A stretch of DNA of 64,000 nt from Tolypeutes matacus (GCA_026826555.1 JAKSZT010054565.1:7216091-7280090), one strand, 5' to 3'. Numbered from the stretch's first letter, positions 1-12,655 are shown. Made by a program: numbers and translations. Notes: generated by a model not told the origin, from the sequence alone.

Positions 1-779
1 TTCTATCTTTGTCTTGACCATTGCACAATTTGATAGGTATATGTCTTGGTGCAGCCCTGTAAGGATTTATACTGTTTGGGGTATACTGCCCTTCCAGGAT
101 ATGTACATCCATGCCCCTCAAAAGAGTTGAGAAATTTTCAGCCATTATTTCCTCCAGCACTCCTATCTCCTTTCCCTCCTCTCCCCCCTCTGGGATGCTT
201 ATAATTTGAATGTTTGTGCTTTTCTTGTTGTCAGTCACATTAATTCACATTGGGGACAGGATTCTGTCCAAGTGAGCTGATCTGGGAGCCCATGGAGCAG
301 ATAGAAATTAAAAGATTTCTATCTTTTAATCTGTCTGCTGTACTGTTGATTTCAGATGTACTGTCTTTGACATCACTGATTCTTACCTCTGCCTATTCAA
401 ATTTGTTCTTATGTGCTTCCACTGTATTTTTTATTTCTTACATTGTGCTATTCATCACATCAGATGCATTATCTTTTATGTATGTTTACAATTTCTTCAG
501 TATATTTCCCCTTTATCTTCTTAATATCCTTTATCTCTTCCTTTACTTCATTAATTTGATTTATGATATTTGTTGGGACAGCCATTATTAGTTCTTCCAT
601 CATCTGTATCTTCTCCTGTTTTTAGTTTGTTCAATAGACTAGGCCATATCTTCCTGTTTCTTAGTATGGATTGTAATTTTTTGTTTCTGTCTAGTCATCT
701 GTTTATCTTGATGGGCTTAACCATTCAGTTAGCTTATCTTTCTACTCTAGAGTTTGTGTGTGGTACGGTTCATTTTTGA
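1..779 (-). pseudogene. L1-0 ORF1 fragment, antisense
   Basis: Reverse-complement L1 ORF1, the RNA-binding chaperone of the L1 ribonucleoprotein. The match is to the other antisense ORF1 copies in the window, especially 42900-43650, and to sense ORF1 of L1-A (7792-8773). Bases 1-240 correspond to the RNA-binding/C-terminal half and 310-779 to the N-terminal coiled-coil half. The copy begins outside the window, so its C-terminus is not seen. Stops occur in every frame, and a block of about 60 bp near 247-307 is foreign to ORF1. It is a dead fragment. Confidence 0.8.
247..307 (+). other. short inverted L1 5'UTR piece inside antisense ORF1
   Basis: The text around 249-300 (ggggacaggattctg, then gagctgatctgggagc) closely matches the sense start of the L1-B 5'UTR at 26827-26865. 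It therefore lies in the opposite orientation to its ORF1 surroundings. It ends in overlapping palindromes: 299-308 pairs with 315-324, and 307-316 pairs with 321-330. Possibly an inversion or template-switch scar; no flanking duplication was found. Confidence 0.5.
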
Positions 780-1880
780 CCCTTGATTCCTCTTCAATAT
801 CCTTGGAGTTTTCTGTGTTTCTTTAGGGAAAAATATTAGGACCAGAGAAAAGGAAAGAGATAAGAAGAAAAAAAGAATAGTAGTAATAATAATAAAAAGG
901 TAGAAGCAGAACCACACAAGAGCTAGGAAAATAAATAATACAAGCAAAAATCATAAAGAATAAAAAGGAATAAGATGAAAAATGGTGGGATAGAAAAAAT
1001 GAACAAGAAACAAAATAAAGAAATAATAGAATGAATTAAAAGGCTGGAAAGATGAGAAAAGAGGAAAAGAGAAAAAAGAGATAGAGAAAAAGAAAAAAAA
1101 TGAAGTTTAAACAAAAAAAAGTGGAATGAAAGAAAAGCAACAGAAGATGCAAGATAGAAAAATGAAGGAGATAAAAGACATAAAGTAGGTAGAAATGATA
1201 AGCAAAAGAAGAATGGAAACTAAGAAAAGGAAAGAAACAAAACAAAACAACAAAACAATCCAGAAAAAGCCTTCCCTGTTAGGCCACTAGGAAGCTTCTC
1301 AGGCTCCCAGTACTCATCAATATCTTGCAGCTTGCCCTCTACTGGTGATGTACCAGGTTTTAGTGAATAAAATAAAGAAAATTGAAAAGGAAATGATAAA
1401 AATTTTAAAAATATCAGATTTTAAAAGTCTAAACAAAACAAAAAATAAATGTGCCTATGTGTTCCCTGTCATTAGGTACCAGCTGGGTGCTTGATAACCT
1501 GATGGATCACTCTCTGAATCCCTTCTGGATCACTCCCTGAATCCCCTCTCGTAGGAGGTACTGGGAATCAAACCAATGACCTCATACATGAAAATCAGGA
1601 ATTCCTCTACTGAGCTCCACAGTTTAAGTAAGCTTATGAAAGCTTATCTGGCTATTCCAACCCCTGTTTTCTCAGGTGATTTGGGCTTCTAAAGGTTTTC
1701 CAGTGCCGGTCTGGTTAGGCCCCTGCCTTGTCCCCTCACTGACCTAGTTCCCCTCTCTCCCAGGGCAGTTGGATGTGACTGCCTGCCTGATCAAATCCTC
1801 CCTCCCTTTTCCCTGGGGCCACGTCAGTGGTGGTTGGGGCCTTTTTTGAGATTCAAAGGGGGCTCAGCTGGCCAAATTCA
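780..1880 (-). mobile_element. L1-0 5'UTR, antisense
   Basis: The reverse complement aligns in order with the L1-B 5'UTR. The purine-rich stretch 820-1250 matches the pyrimidine-rich block before ORF1. 1290-1365 matches the region near 27800-27880, and 1455-1510 matches the region near 27665-27725. The module at 1539-1622 matches the tRNA-like module of L1-B. Similarity fades beyond about 1850. L1 5'UTRs carry the internal promoter, but no preserved promoter motif was identified here. Confidence 0.6.
1539..1622 (-). repeat. tRNA-Ala-like module in L1 5'UTR
   Basis: On the minus strand this follows tRNA-Ala over most of its length: an A-box-like agctcagtaga, a degenerate anticodon arm, then gaggtc and a B-box-like ggtttgattcc, ending in tacctcct. 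It resembles the tRNA head of the DAS-type SINEs found elsewhere in the window. No A-rich tail or target duplication flanks it. The same module occurs at the homologous place in L1-B, so it looks like an inherited part of the L1 5'UTR. Confidence 0.6.
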
Positions 1881-2171
1881 CTGAAAAGAAACAGCCATCC
1901 ACCCTTTTCCAGATCCCCTTCCTCCCAGTGAATGCTCCCTCCACTCAATTGGATGCAGTGAGCCAGGGTTTTTACCAAGGCTATTTGCCTTGAGTGTGAG
2001 GTATATGTGCTGTTTCCAGCCACAGAGTCAAGGAACTCACAGTTTTTCTTTCACTTCTTTATCTCTCTCACTTCTTCCTGGATAATGCATAACATTTTTC
2101 TATTCTATAGATCCCCAAAGCACCTCCCTCAGGTAGGTTTTATCTTTTCTTCATTTTGTCTGTGTGTGTGT

Positions 2172-2212
<41 letters not shown>

Positions 2213-3076
2213 TTGAGCTCTGCCTACCTAATTCGATGCTGTCTTTGAGGTGCTATTTTTAGATTGCTCTTTTTTAGTAATGTTTCACCTCTAGGAGAGA
2301 GCTTCCTTTCCTTTCTTCCATCTCTGGGAATCTTGATCTGTTCTGTTTGTGTTTGTGGAGACTTTTGTCCCCAGCTCTTATGACTTGTTTAAATTCTCTA
2401 CCTCACTCCGTACCCCATTTTCTCTATAATTTTCAGTTCAGGGGCCCAACCTATCTTATAGAAGTTAGGTTAACCCTTCATTTTTCTTCTGTGAAGCTAT
2501 TCTTCTACCATTTTCTTCTCCATTAAGGTATTCCACTCTGGGGAGCCAGAAGGGGTCAACCATCAGGAAAATATGTTTTTCACTTAAATGGTCCAGCTAA
2601 TGAAAACTGGATTGAGTGAGTGCAGCACCTGTCCCTGCAGTTACACCATGCTTTTTCTGTCTCTCTTTTTCTTCCACAGGGGGCACTTCTCAGAGGATTT
2701 TGTTCTGCACTGGGTCTCTGAGGACTTAGGTCCTTGTGCCTAGATATAAATGGAGCTTTAACTTACTGGTGTGAGTCACTCTACTGTCTTTGTTGTGGGA
2801 GGGACCCATTCTGTGCTCCCTCTGTGTGACCCCCAAGCTGCATGGGCCCACATGAGCAGGAGGAGAAAGAGGAACCAACCAGTTGCCAATGAGTGAATTC
2901 TCCTACCTGCTATTTTTCTGTTTATTTGATTCAGCATTTGTGGAGTCTTTATCCATTCTCTACTATCCTCCAGAGTTCTATGCAAGTGGGATTTTTCATT
3001 TTATTCACTAAATCTTTTCAGGGAATGTCCTTTATCACCAGTTGATGATGACACCTTCATCAGATTACTTTTAATA
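1881..3076. other. no gene seen; possible old L1 5'UTR
   Basis: Mixed-composition DNA with no convincing ORF, RNA gene or clear family match. It may continue the antisense L1-0 5'UTR, because the preceding 200 bp do, but no diagnostic L1 5' start could be found. The only clear structure is the dinucleotide tract at 2160-2209. It ends where TTAGGG-like repeats begin. Confidence 0.4.
2160..2209. repeat. (TG)n-(GA)n microsatellite
   Basis: A short TG run directly followed by about 17 GA units. A 69-aa reading frame ending in Arg-Glu repeats crosses it and is an artefact of the repeat. Confidence 0.95.
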
Positions 3077-5828
3077 TTAAGTTTGATGTTAGGTTTGAGG
3101 ATTGGGATAGGTTCTTTAAGTTAGCCTATAGGGCTAGGGTTAATGTCAGGGTTGTTGTCAGTGTGCATGTTTAGGGTTATGGTGCACAAGTCTTTAGGGT
3201 TACATTTAGGTTTGATTTGTGAGTTAGGATTAGTGTTATGGTTACTGGAATGGTTTGGGTTAGGTTTATGGTTTGGGTAAACATTAGTGTTATAGATAGG
3301 GTTAGGAATGCTGTTAGTGTTAATGTTAGAGTTTAAGGTTAAGATTAGGTTTGGAATTGTTTTTAGGGATATGTTTATATTTAGCATTAGTGTTAAATTT
3401 GTTGTTAGTATTAGTGTTTGGGTTGCAACTTTAGTTATGTTAGGGTAAAGTTATGGTTACCTTTAAGTTTAGGTTTCAGTTTATGCTTGTTGTTAGGGTT
3501 AGGATTATTTTTAGGCTTAAAGTAGGGCTGTTAGGTCTAGGGTTAGGGTTCATGCTAGTGCTAAATTTAGATTTTGGGTTAGGATTAAGATTATTTTTAG
3601 ATTGTAGTAAGGGTTACAATTAAGATTAGTGTTTTTTTTAAGTTTAGTGTTATTGTCAGGATAGAACCTTTACTAAGGTTAATGTTAGGATTAGTGTTAG
3701 GGTTAAGTTGAGGTAAATAGTTATGGCTGTTCTTAGATGTAGTGGTAGGGTAAGAGTTAAAATTGTTTATAAGATTAGAGTTAGTATTAGGGTAGTTTTT
3801 ATTAAGGTGGGAGATAGGTTTAAAGTAATTTTTTTGTTAGAGGTAGTTTTAGTTTTATTGTTAAGTTTGTCAATGCCAAGGTTAATAAAGGTTAGATTCA
3901 GGGTTTGTGTTTGGTTGAGGTATAAGTTTTTGAAATGTTTAGTTTTAGGTTACAGTTAAAGTTAAGGTTTACAGATATATTCATGTTACAGAAATATTAG
4001 CATATATGTTAGCATCTTAGGGCATGGTTGTTTGATAGGTTAAATGTTAGTGTTATCATTGTTTTTAGGTTTATGGTTAGGGTTATATATAGTTGACCTG
4101 TTAGGGTTAGCATTAGCATAGGTTTATTTACAGATATGGTTAGTATTATGGTAAAGTTTAGGTTTAGGGTTAGTGTTATTGTTAGGTTTAATATATGTTT
4201 ACAGATAAGGCTAGTGTTACTTTTGCTGACCATTTTAGTGTTTGGTATATTGTTTGGGTTAGGGTAGTTTTTTGAAATAGTTTTAGGGTTAGAGTTACAT
4301 TTATTCTTAGGTTTTATTGCAAGTTTAGTGTTAGTGGTATCATTAGGGTTTTGGTTTTGGCAAGGGTAAGGAATTAGATTAGCATTGGGGTTAGCTTCAA
4401 GTTTAAGATTGTTGCTAGGATTAGAGATATGAATAGATTAAGTTTAAGGTTGGTGTTATTATGACAGTACATGGATTAGTGATAGAGTTTTATTCAGATT
4501 TGTTGCAGAAAGGTTAGTGGTAGAGTTAGAGAAGGGTTATGGTTAGACTTTGTGTTAGGTAAAGTTAATATTAAGGTTAGGGTTAGAGTTAAGTGTGTGG
4601 TTTGGATTGTTAGGAATAATTTTGTTAGAATTAGGTCTATGGTTGTGGATAGGTCTAAGCATTGGTTAGGGCTTATGCTATGTTTATGATTGAAGTTAAG
4701 TATTGGGTTATGGTTAGGGACATCATTAGGTTTAGGTTTGGTCTTAGCCTTAATATTAGGTTAGAGTTAAGATTAGGGTTAAGATTATTGGTGTTAGGGT
4801 TTGGGGTAGGTTTATGTTTGGATAGTTTGACTTAGTGTAAGGAATTGTTTTAGATATACTGTTGTTGCTAGGGTGATGTTTGAGGAAGAGTTATACTTAA
4901 GTTTATGGTTGATTTTAGTGGTAAGGGTAGGGGTAGAGATTTTGGGGTTAGGGTAAGGGATAGTGTTTGGGTTCATATTGGGGTTAATATTATTGCTGTC
5001 ATTAGCTTTGGTGTTCTGGTTTGGACTAGGGCTGTTTTAGGTGAAGAGTTAGGGGTAGGGTTGTTTTTAGGGTTAGGTTGGTGTGAGGTGGCATTAGAGT
5101 TAGTGATAGGGTTAGTGTTAGTGTTAGTTTTAGTATTTGTATAAGTGTTGTGGTTAACTTTAAAACTAGGTGAAGTTAGCTATTTAAAATTAGCATTATG
5201 TTTAGTTTTACAGTTAGGGATAGTGTTTGAGTTCTTATTAGGGTTAGGTTTTATGTTAAAGTTAGCATAAATTGGGGCAAGCATTGGTGTTTCAGTTAGG
5301 ACTAGGGTTAAGTTTAGATTTAAGTTTTGTGTGTTTATTATGTTTAATATTAACATTAAGGTTGTTTTGAGGATTATGTTTATTAGTTTCAGAGTTCGGT
5401 TTTTTGTTTGAGTTAGGAGGTTAGGGTTAATTTTAGTTTTGAAAATTTTAGAATTAGGTTTCAGTTTAGGGTTGTTTACAGTTTTAAAGTTAGGTATAAG
5501 TATAGAGTTAGTTTATGTTAGAGTTAGGTTAGGGCTAATGTTAATGTTGCTGTCAGTATCAAGATTAGGTTTAAGGTTGTTGCTAAAGTTAAGACTAGGG
5601 TTTGGTTAGGTTAGGAAAGAGTTATTGTGAGGTTAGATTCAATGTTACATTTGAGCTTGGATTCTAGTTTAGTGTTAGACTTAGTGCTCTGTTTTGATTT
5701 GTTTAGGGTTAAGGGTAAGTAGTTTTTAGGATTATGGTCAGGGTTAATTTAGTGTTATGGATGTCAGGGTTAAATTTAGTGTTAGATTAAGGACTAGGGT
5801 AAGAGCTAATATAAGGGTTAAAGTTGTG
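3077..5828 (+). repeat. degenerate telomere-like (TTAGGG-related) array, block 1
   Basis: Almost the whole block is built of variants of gttagggttagg: gttagtgttaggg, aggtttagggttag, ggttatggttaggg. Short stretches are canonical, for example 3541-3549. The G-rich strand is the plus strand throughout. Units are 6 bp with many substitutions and indels, so the array is old or was amplified from an already diverged form. Short ORFs here (minus-strand proteins rich in Asn, Pro, Thr and Leu; plus-strand proteins rich in Val, Leu and Gly) come from the repeat itself. Confidence 0.9.
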
Positions 5829-5931
5829 GTGCCTGCTTCCCATGTACAAGGTCCTAGGTTCAATCCCTGGTACTTCCTAAAAAAAAAAACAAACAAAAAA
5901 AACAACTAACAAATAAAAAAAATCTTTTAAG
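5829..5931 (+). mobile_element. DAS-like tRNA-Ala-derived SINE, 5' truncated
   Basis: It starts inside the tRNA-related head (gcctgcttcccatgtacaagg), contains a good B box (ggttcaatccc) and ends in an A-rich tail with C interruptions. The A box is missing. It is inserted in the telomere-like array, which resumes at about 5941. Flanking duplications are unclear because the host sequence is repetitive. Confidence 0.75.
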
Positions 5932-5940
5932 TTAGCTTTT

Positions 5941-5980
5941 AAGGTTATCATTCATTTAGGATTATTTTTGGTTTAAGGTT
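5941..5980 (+). repeat. telomere-like array, remnant between SINE and L1-A
   Basis: A short remnant of the same degenerate repeat (aggttatcattcatttagg), continuing the array of 3077-5828 and interrupted at its right by the L1-A insertion. It rejoins the array at 15401. Confidence 0.7.
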
Positions 5981-5995
5981 AAGAATAACATTAAG
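5981..5995. repeat. left target-site duplication of L1-A
   Basis: AAGAATAACATTAAG, matched 14 of 15 by AAGAATAATATTAAG at 15386-15400. The length is typical of L1 target-primed insertion. Confidence 0.75.
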
Positions 5996-7791
5996 GGGAG
6001 GGCCAAGATGGCGTTAGTGTAGGAGGGCACACACTGCAAGCTCCCAGAGCAAGGCAGATTGTGGACGGGGTCTTGCCCGGGGGTCTGTGCTGTGCACGCG
6101 TGGAGTGAGAAGCTTGGGACATCTATCTGAGCGGATCGGCGGCGTGGACTGAACGGTGGAGATTCGTGAGTTTTGAGGCTGCCAGTGGAGGTTGGCACGG
6201 GTGGCTGAGCCCCGCGGTTAGGGAAAAAAAAATAAAATTAAATAAAACGGCCATTTGGAGCCGCGGGCGGGACAAAAAAGTTTTATTTTCTGGGGATCTG
6301 GCTGCCTGGCGCCCCTTGGACCTTGTGTGAACAGAGCAAATGAGCTAATCAGCACCCGGTGAACCAGAGGGGGGATTTTGGTCTGGAAAGGCAGCTGATT
6401 TCCCTAGCCACCCAAGGATAAGACCCGGGCCGCTGCAGAGCCAGGAGGAAGGGACACTTCCCAAAAAAGGGAGGGTACTGTTGGAAGACAGGGAAGGGTA
6501 TTTTATATTTTTAGACATCTATCTGGCGGCCTGCACCGCCCCATAGCTTTGGGGAGGAGATAAGCCAACCTGAAGCAGCATTAGGCTGAAAGCAGACGTG
6601 AATCTGCACTCAAACTGATTTACTGAGCAGCCCAGTGATGATCGAGCTCGGCGCAAGAAGGGGCGGAATCCGCCGTCTTAGAACTCCTCACTGACTAACA
6701 TCAGAGCTTCAGCTAACCTGGGGAGTCCGGAAAGTGGGACATGCTTGATTAATTTCCACAGGCCCAGCTAGGGTCCCTTCCGTAAGGGGGTTGGTCTAGA
6801 GGAGGAATTATTTTGGGTCCTGCATTTGGCTAAAAAAATAAAAATAAAAAAATAAGTGAGGTCACCTCACCAAATGAAAAATAAATTCTTTTTAATTTAG
6901 TTTAATAGCTAAAAGCTGCTTCAGGACCTGCATATAGAACCCTGTGGGGAAATTGATTGATAAACACAAGTAGGCAGGAAGGATCCATGTGGACCCTAGG
7001 GGAATCATTGACCACCCTTAGCTCTGTTTGACTGCTTGCCTGTGTGGATCTTTGGTTTCTCTCTGTTACTTTCTAGTCTATTGCTATTATTTCCTTTTTC
7101 CTCCCCCTTCCTTTTTCCTTCTATTTTTTTTAAATAGGTGCTGCCAGCTTGTCGCTTCATTGCTGGGCTTCTTATTCAGTAATTTCCCCCTCGCTGTATA
7201 TATTGATTCTGTATTACAAACTATCACTTATCCTTCCTGCATCTTTCTGCCTTCTGTTTTCTGTTGTGGCTCTTAGAGACAACAGTTTTTCATAGGCCCA
7301 CAACTTAAGGGTGTCAATTTCGATCCCATCTATTTTGTTTTCTTCTTCTTCTTTTTTCTTTTTTTAAATTAGTATTCACTTTTTCCTTTCGGACCTTTCT
7401 TTACTATTTCTCTCCCTCCTCATAATTCTAGCCTGCTAAATCACTATATATATATTACTCCATTTGTTTTCCAAGTCCATTGTAGTAACTCCATATTTTT
7501 TCCTAGTACTCTACACTGCCTACACAAGTTAAATATTCATCTCGTTAAGTCTCATTTTGCCTCTCTTCTAACTTTTATCAATATTTCTATTATCCTTCTG
7601 CCTTCCTTACATCTTTTGATTCCTCTGGCCCTAACCTTTTGCCTTCAAGGAAACATAGAAAGAAGCAAGGAAATAAAATAAAAAGAAAAACTGCCAAAGA
7701 GAAAACTTAACTCACACGCAGAACCAACAGCTAAATAAAATTCTAGAACATAGAGAAAAGCTAATCAACTGAACAAACCCATCAAGATAAT
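5996..7791 (+). promoter_or_regulatory. L1-A 5'UTR / internal promoter
   Basis: It begins with gggagggccaagatggcg. The caagatggc core at 6004-6012 is the kind of YY1 site that fixes the start of transcription at the first base in primate L1. The first 700 bp are GC- and CpG-rich (for example 6095-6170), unusual in this AT-rich window. The second half (7028-7640) is strongly pyrimidine-rich. Compared with L1-B it lacks about 330 bp, including the tRNA-like module, between ggtctaga and ttttgggtcc (6796-6822). Confidence 0.7.
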
Positions 7792-8773
7792 ATGATGACC
7801 AGAGGACAACAGAAAAATACAAATGACTCTGAGAAACTGGAAAACATGGACCAGTCCAATGCACAAAATAAAAACCAGGAAGCAATGCAGAACATCGAAC
7901 AACTAATCAAAGCTATCCAAACAAATATCATGGACCAAATTAAAGAACTGAAGGAAGAGATTAAGGATATAAAGAAGACACTGGGAGAACATACTGAAGA
8001 AATAGTTAACACACCTAAAAAGGTAATGGATATGATGGCTAACAAAGGCACAAGTCAAGAAATGATAAAGACGCTGGACTCACATGGCAGCAGATTTGAA
8101 CAGGCAGAGGAAAGAATTAGTGATATGTAAGACAATACAGTTGAAATCAAAGACTTTGTAGAAAAAGATAGGCAAAAAGATAGAAAAAATCCAGTATGGT
8201 CTCAGGGAATTAACCGATAATGCAAGACGCACAAACATACACATTATGGGCATCCCAGAAGGAGAAGAGAAGGGAAAGGGAACAGAAGGAGTGTTGAAGG
8301 AAGTTATGGCTGAAAACTTCCCAACTCTATTGAGAGAGATGGATGTGCAGATCCAGGAAGCACAGCGCACCACAAATAGTATAAATCCCAACAGACCAAC
8401 TCCAAGACATATACTTGTCAAATTGTCGAATGCTCAAGACAAAGAGAAAATACTCAAGGCAGCAAGAGAAAAGAGAACCATCACATAGAAGGGATGCACA
8501 ATAAGATTAAGTGCTGATTTCTCAGCTGAAACCATGGAGGCAAGAAGACAGTGGTATAACATAGTCAAAACACTAAAAGAAAAAAACTTCCAGCCACGAA
8601 TACTCTATCCAGTAAAACTGGCATTGAAAAATGATGGAGAGTTCAAAATATTCACAGATAAACTGCAATTAAGAGAGTATGTCAAGAAGAAACCAGCACT
8701 TCAAGAAATACTAAAGGAATCTCTACAAGTTGAAAGGAAAAAACAAAGGAGAGAGAGTTGGAGGAGAGTTTAA
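7792..8773 (+). pseudogene. L1-A ORF1 (RNA-binding chaperone), broken
   Basis: ORF1p trimerises through a coiled coil and coats L1 RNA. Here 7792-8130 encodes a charged, helical coiled-coil N-terminus of 112 aa starting at a double ATG. A frameshift lies between about 8130 and 8245. 8246-8488 encodes the RRM-like core (GIPEGEEKGKGTEGV, then AENFP and RPTPRHILVKLSN), stopped by TAG after KRTIT. 8534-8773 supplies the C-terminal domain (ARRQWYNIVKTLKEK, QPRILYPVKL). About 325 codons in all, normal for the family. One frameshift and two premature stops make it non-functional. Confidence 0.85.
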
Positions 8774-8837
8774 AAACAACTGAAAAGTCAAAAAGAGAAA
8801 CAAAACAACATATGACATACATTAACCCAAAGAAAAA

Positions 8838-11800
8838 ATGACTGAAGTAAGAAATTCGTTACGAGTAATAACTCTGAATGTTAATGGATTAAATTCACCA
8901 ATCAAAAGACACAGATTGGCAGAATGGATAAGAAAATATGATCCATCTATATGCTGTCTACAAGAAACCCACCTTCGACCCAGGGATTCAAGGAGGCTGA
9001 AACTGAATGGCTGGAAAACCATTTTACAAGCTAACAATAGCCAAAAAAGGGCAGGAGTAGCTATTCTAATATCAGACAAAATAGACTTTAAATGCAAAAC
9101 TATTGTAAGAGACAAAGATGACACTACATATTAGTAAAAGGAGTAATATCTCAAGAAGAGAGAACAATCATCAACATTTACGCACCTAATCGAGGTGCCT
9201 CAAAATACGTGCGGCAAACTCTGGAAAAACTAAGAGGAGAAATAAATTCCTCTACAATTATAGCAGGGGACTTAAACACACCACTATCATCATTAGACAG
9301 TACATCTAGGCAGAGAATCAATAAAGAAACGAAGGCACTCAACAATACATTGGAAGACTTGGACTTAATAGACATATACAGAACACTACACCCAAATACA
9401 GTGGGATTTACATTCTTCTCCAGTGCACATGGAACATACTCCAAAATAGACCACAGGCTAGGCCACAAAACAACACTCAATGAATTCAGAAAGATTGAGA
9501 TTATACAAAGTAATTTCTCTGACCACAATGGAATGAAGTTGGAAATCAATAAGGGCCAGAGAAACAGGTTAGGCACAAGGATATGGAAGTTAAACAACAC
9601 CTTCTGAGACAAACAGTGGGTCAAAGAGGAAATTTCAAAAGAAACCAGTAACTACCTTGAAAATAATGAAAACAACAACACAATATATCAAAACCTACGG
9701 GATGCAGCGAAAGCAGTCCTGAGAGGGAAGTTCATAGCCATAAATTCATATATTAAAAAAGAAGAAAGAGCTAAAATTGAAGACCTAACTGCACATTCGG
9801 AGGAATTGGAAAAACAACAACAAACTAAACCTAAAGGAAGTAGAGAGCAGGAAATAACCAACATTAGAGCAGAACTAAATGAAATAGAGAATAAGAAAAC
9901 ACTGGAAACAATAAACAAAACCAAAAGCTAGTTCTTCAAGAATATCAACAAAATTGACAAACCCTTAGCCAGACTAACAAAGAAAAAGAGAGAACAGATG
10001 CAAATACATAAAATAAGGAATGAGCAAGGTGATATCACTACTGACCCCTCAGAAATAAAGAGTATCATAAGAGGATATTTTGAAAATTTATATGCCAACA
10101 AGAATGACAATTTAGAGGAAATGGACATGTTTCTAGAAATCCACAAACAGCCGACATTGATGAAAGAAGAAATAGATGAACTCAACAGCCCAATTACAAG
10201 TAAAGAGATAGACTCAGTCATTAAAAACCTCCCAATTAAGAAGAGTCAAGGACCAGAGGGCTTCACAGCTGAATTCTACCAATCATTCCAGAAAGAGCTA
10301 ACACCAATTCTACTTCAGCTCTTCCAAAAAATAGAAGTAGAAGGAATATTACCTAACTCATTCTATGATGCCAATATTACCCTAATACCAAAACCAAATA
10401 AAGATACCACAAGAAAGGAAAATTACAGACCAATTTCTCTAATGAACCTAGATGCTAAAATCCTTAACAAAATACTTGCTAATCGCATTCAACAACATAT
10501 CAAAAGGATTATACACCATGACCAAGTGGGTTTCAACCCAGGTATGTAAGGATGGTTCAATATAAGAAAATCAATCAATGTAATACACCACATAAACAAA
10601 CTGAAAGAAAAAATTCACATGATCATCTCTATAGATGCAGAAAAAAGCATTCGTAAAAATACAGCACTCTTTCCTCATAAAAACACTACAAATGATAGGA
10701 ATAGATGGAAACTTTCTGAAAATGATAAAGGGTATATATGAAAAACCCAAAGCTAACATCATTTTCAATGGTGAAATCCTAAAAGCCTTCCCTCTGAGAT
10801 CGGGAACTAGACAAGGATGCCCACTATCACCACTCCTATTTAACATTGACTTAGGAGTACTTGCACGAGCAATGAGACAAGAAAAGGACATAAAAGGCAT
10901 CCAGATTGGAAAAGAAGAAGTAAAAATTTCATTATTTACAGATGACATGTTCCTATACATAGAAAGCCCTGAGAAATCAACAACAAGGCTTCTAGAACTT
11001 ATAAAGGAGTTCAGGAATGTTGCAGGCTATAAGATCAATGCCCAAAAATCAGTAGCATTTCTGTACACCAATAACCAGCAAACTGAGGAGGAAATCAGGA
11101 AAAAAATACCATTTACAAGAGTAAACAAAAGAATCAAATACCTAGGAATAAATTTAACTAAAGATGTAAAGGACTTATATACAGAAAACCACACAACACT
11201 GGTAAAGGAAATCAAAGAAGACTTAAATAAATGGAAAAATATTCCCTGTTCATGGATGGGAAGACTAAACATCATCAAGATGTCTATCCTACCCAAACTA
11301 ATCTACAGATTTAGTTCAATCCCATTAAAAATCAACACCATATTTTTTAAGGAACTGGAAAAACTAACCACAAAATATATTTGGAGAGGCAAGAGGCCCC
11401 GAATTGCCAAAGATATATTGAAAAAGAAAAATGAAGTTGGAGGTATCACATTACTTGACTTTAAAACATACTACAAAGCTACAGTGATCAAAACTGCTTG
11501 GTATTGGCACAAGGATAGACCTACTGACCAATGGAACCGGATTGAGAGTTCTGATATAGATCCTCGCATATACAGTCATCTGATATTTGTCAAGGCCATG
11601 AATCCCACTCAGTTGGGAGAGAGTGGCCTCTTTAACAAGTGGTGCTTGGAGAACTGGATATCCATATCCAAAAGAATGAGAGAAGAATACCATCTCACAC
11701 CTTATACAAAATTCAACTCAAGATGGATCAAAGTTCTAAATATAAGAGCCAAAACCATAAAAACCTTGGAAGATAATGTAGGGAAGCATCTACAAGACCT

Positions 11801-12655
11801 TGTATTAGGAAATGGTTTCATGAACTTCACAGCCAAAGCCCGAGCAGCAAGAGAAAAAATTGATAAATGGGATCTCCTCAAAATTAAAAACTTCTGCACC
11901 TCTAAGGATGTTATTAAGAAAATAAAAAGGCAGCCTACCCAATGGGAAACAATATTCAGCAACCATATATCTGATAGGAGCCTAATATCCTGCATATATA
12001 AAGAAATACTACCCCTCGAAAATAAAAGGACAAACAACCCGTTTAAAAAATGGGCAAGTGACCTGAAAAGACAATTCTCCAATGAAAAATACAAATGGCT
12101 CAAAAGCACATGAAAAAATGCTCAAAATCACTTGCTATCAGGGAAATGCAAATCAAAACTGCAATGAGATACCATCTTACACCCATCAAAATGGCAGATA
12201 TTTAAAAAACAGGAGACACTAAATGTTGGAGAGGATGTGGAGGAATAGGAACCCTCATCCACAGCTGGTGGGACTGCGGTATGGTCCAGTCACTGTGGAG
12301 GACAGTTTGGCAGTTCCTCAGAAAACTAACAATAGATCTTCCGTATGATCCAGCAATTCCACTGCTGGATATATACCCAGAAGAACTGAAAACAAAAATA
12401 CAAACAGATATATGCACACCAATGTTCATAGCGGCATTGTTCACCATTGCCAAAAGTTGGAATCAGCCCCGGTGCCCATCAACAGACGAATGGATAAGCA
12501 AAATGTGGTACATATATACAATGGAATATTACTCAGCTGTTAGAAGGAACAAAGTGCTAACATATGGAATAACGTGGATGAATCTTGAAGACCTTATGTT
12601 GAGTGAAGCAAGCCAGGCACTTAAGGATGAACAGTATATGACCTCACTGATCTGA
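8838..12655 (+). pseudogene. L1-A ORF2 (endonuclease-reverse transcriptase), broken
   Basis: ORF2p nicks target DNA and reverse-transcribes L1 RNA. The endonuclease starts at 8838 (LNVNGLNSPIKRHRLAEW, QETHLRP) and shifts frame near 9130. It continues with GDLNTP and SDHNGMKLEI, so catalytic-type residues are still visible. Stops fall at 9605 and 9930. 9998-10549 is the linker and fingers of the RT ([13 protein letters not shown]). A frameshift near 10550-10635 leads to 10635-12113 with [12 protein letters not shown] and FTDD at 10935-10946, where L1 normally has FADD. A further break after 12113 precedes the C-terminal segment 12281-12655 (NQPRCPSTDEWI, MWYIYTMEYYSA). At least four disabling changes. 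Confidence 0.88.

Noticed and set aside
3121..5144. Short ORFs such as 3121-3387 (-), 3723-3959 (+), 4009-4233 (-) and 4905-5144 (+)
   Set aside because: Their composition follows directly from reading TTAGGG-type repeats in a frame; no domain is present.
10571..12109. Minus-strand ORFs of 80-135 aa across L1-A ORF2
   Set aside because: They are antisense shadows of ORF2; the same pattern, inverted, appears over L1-C to L1-G.
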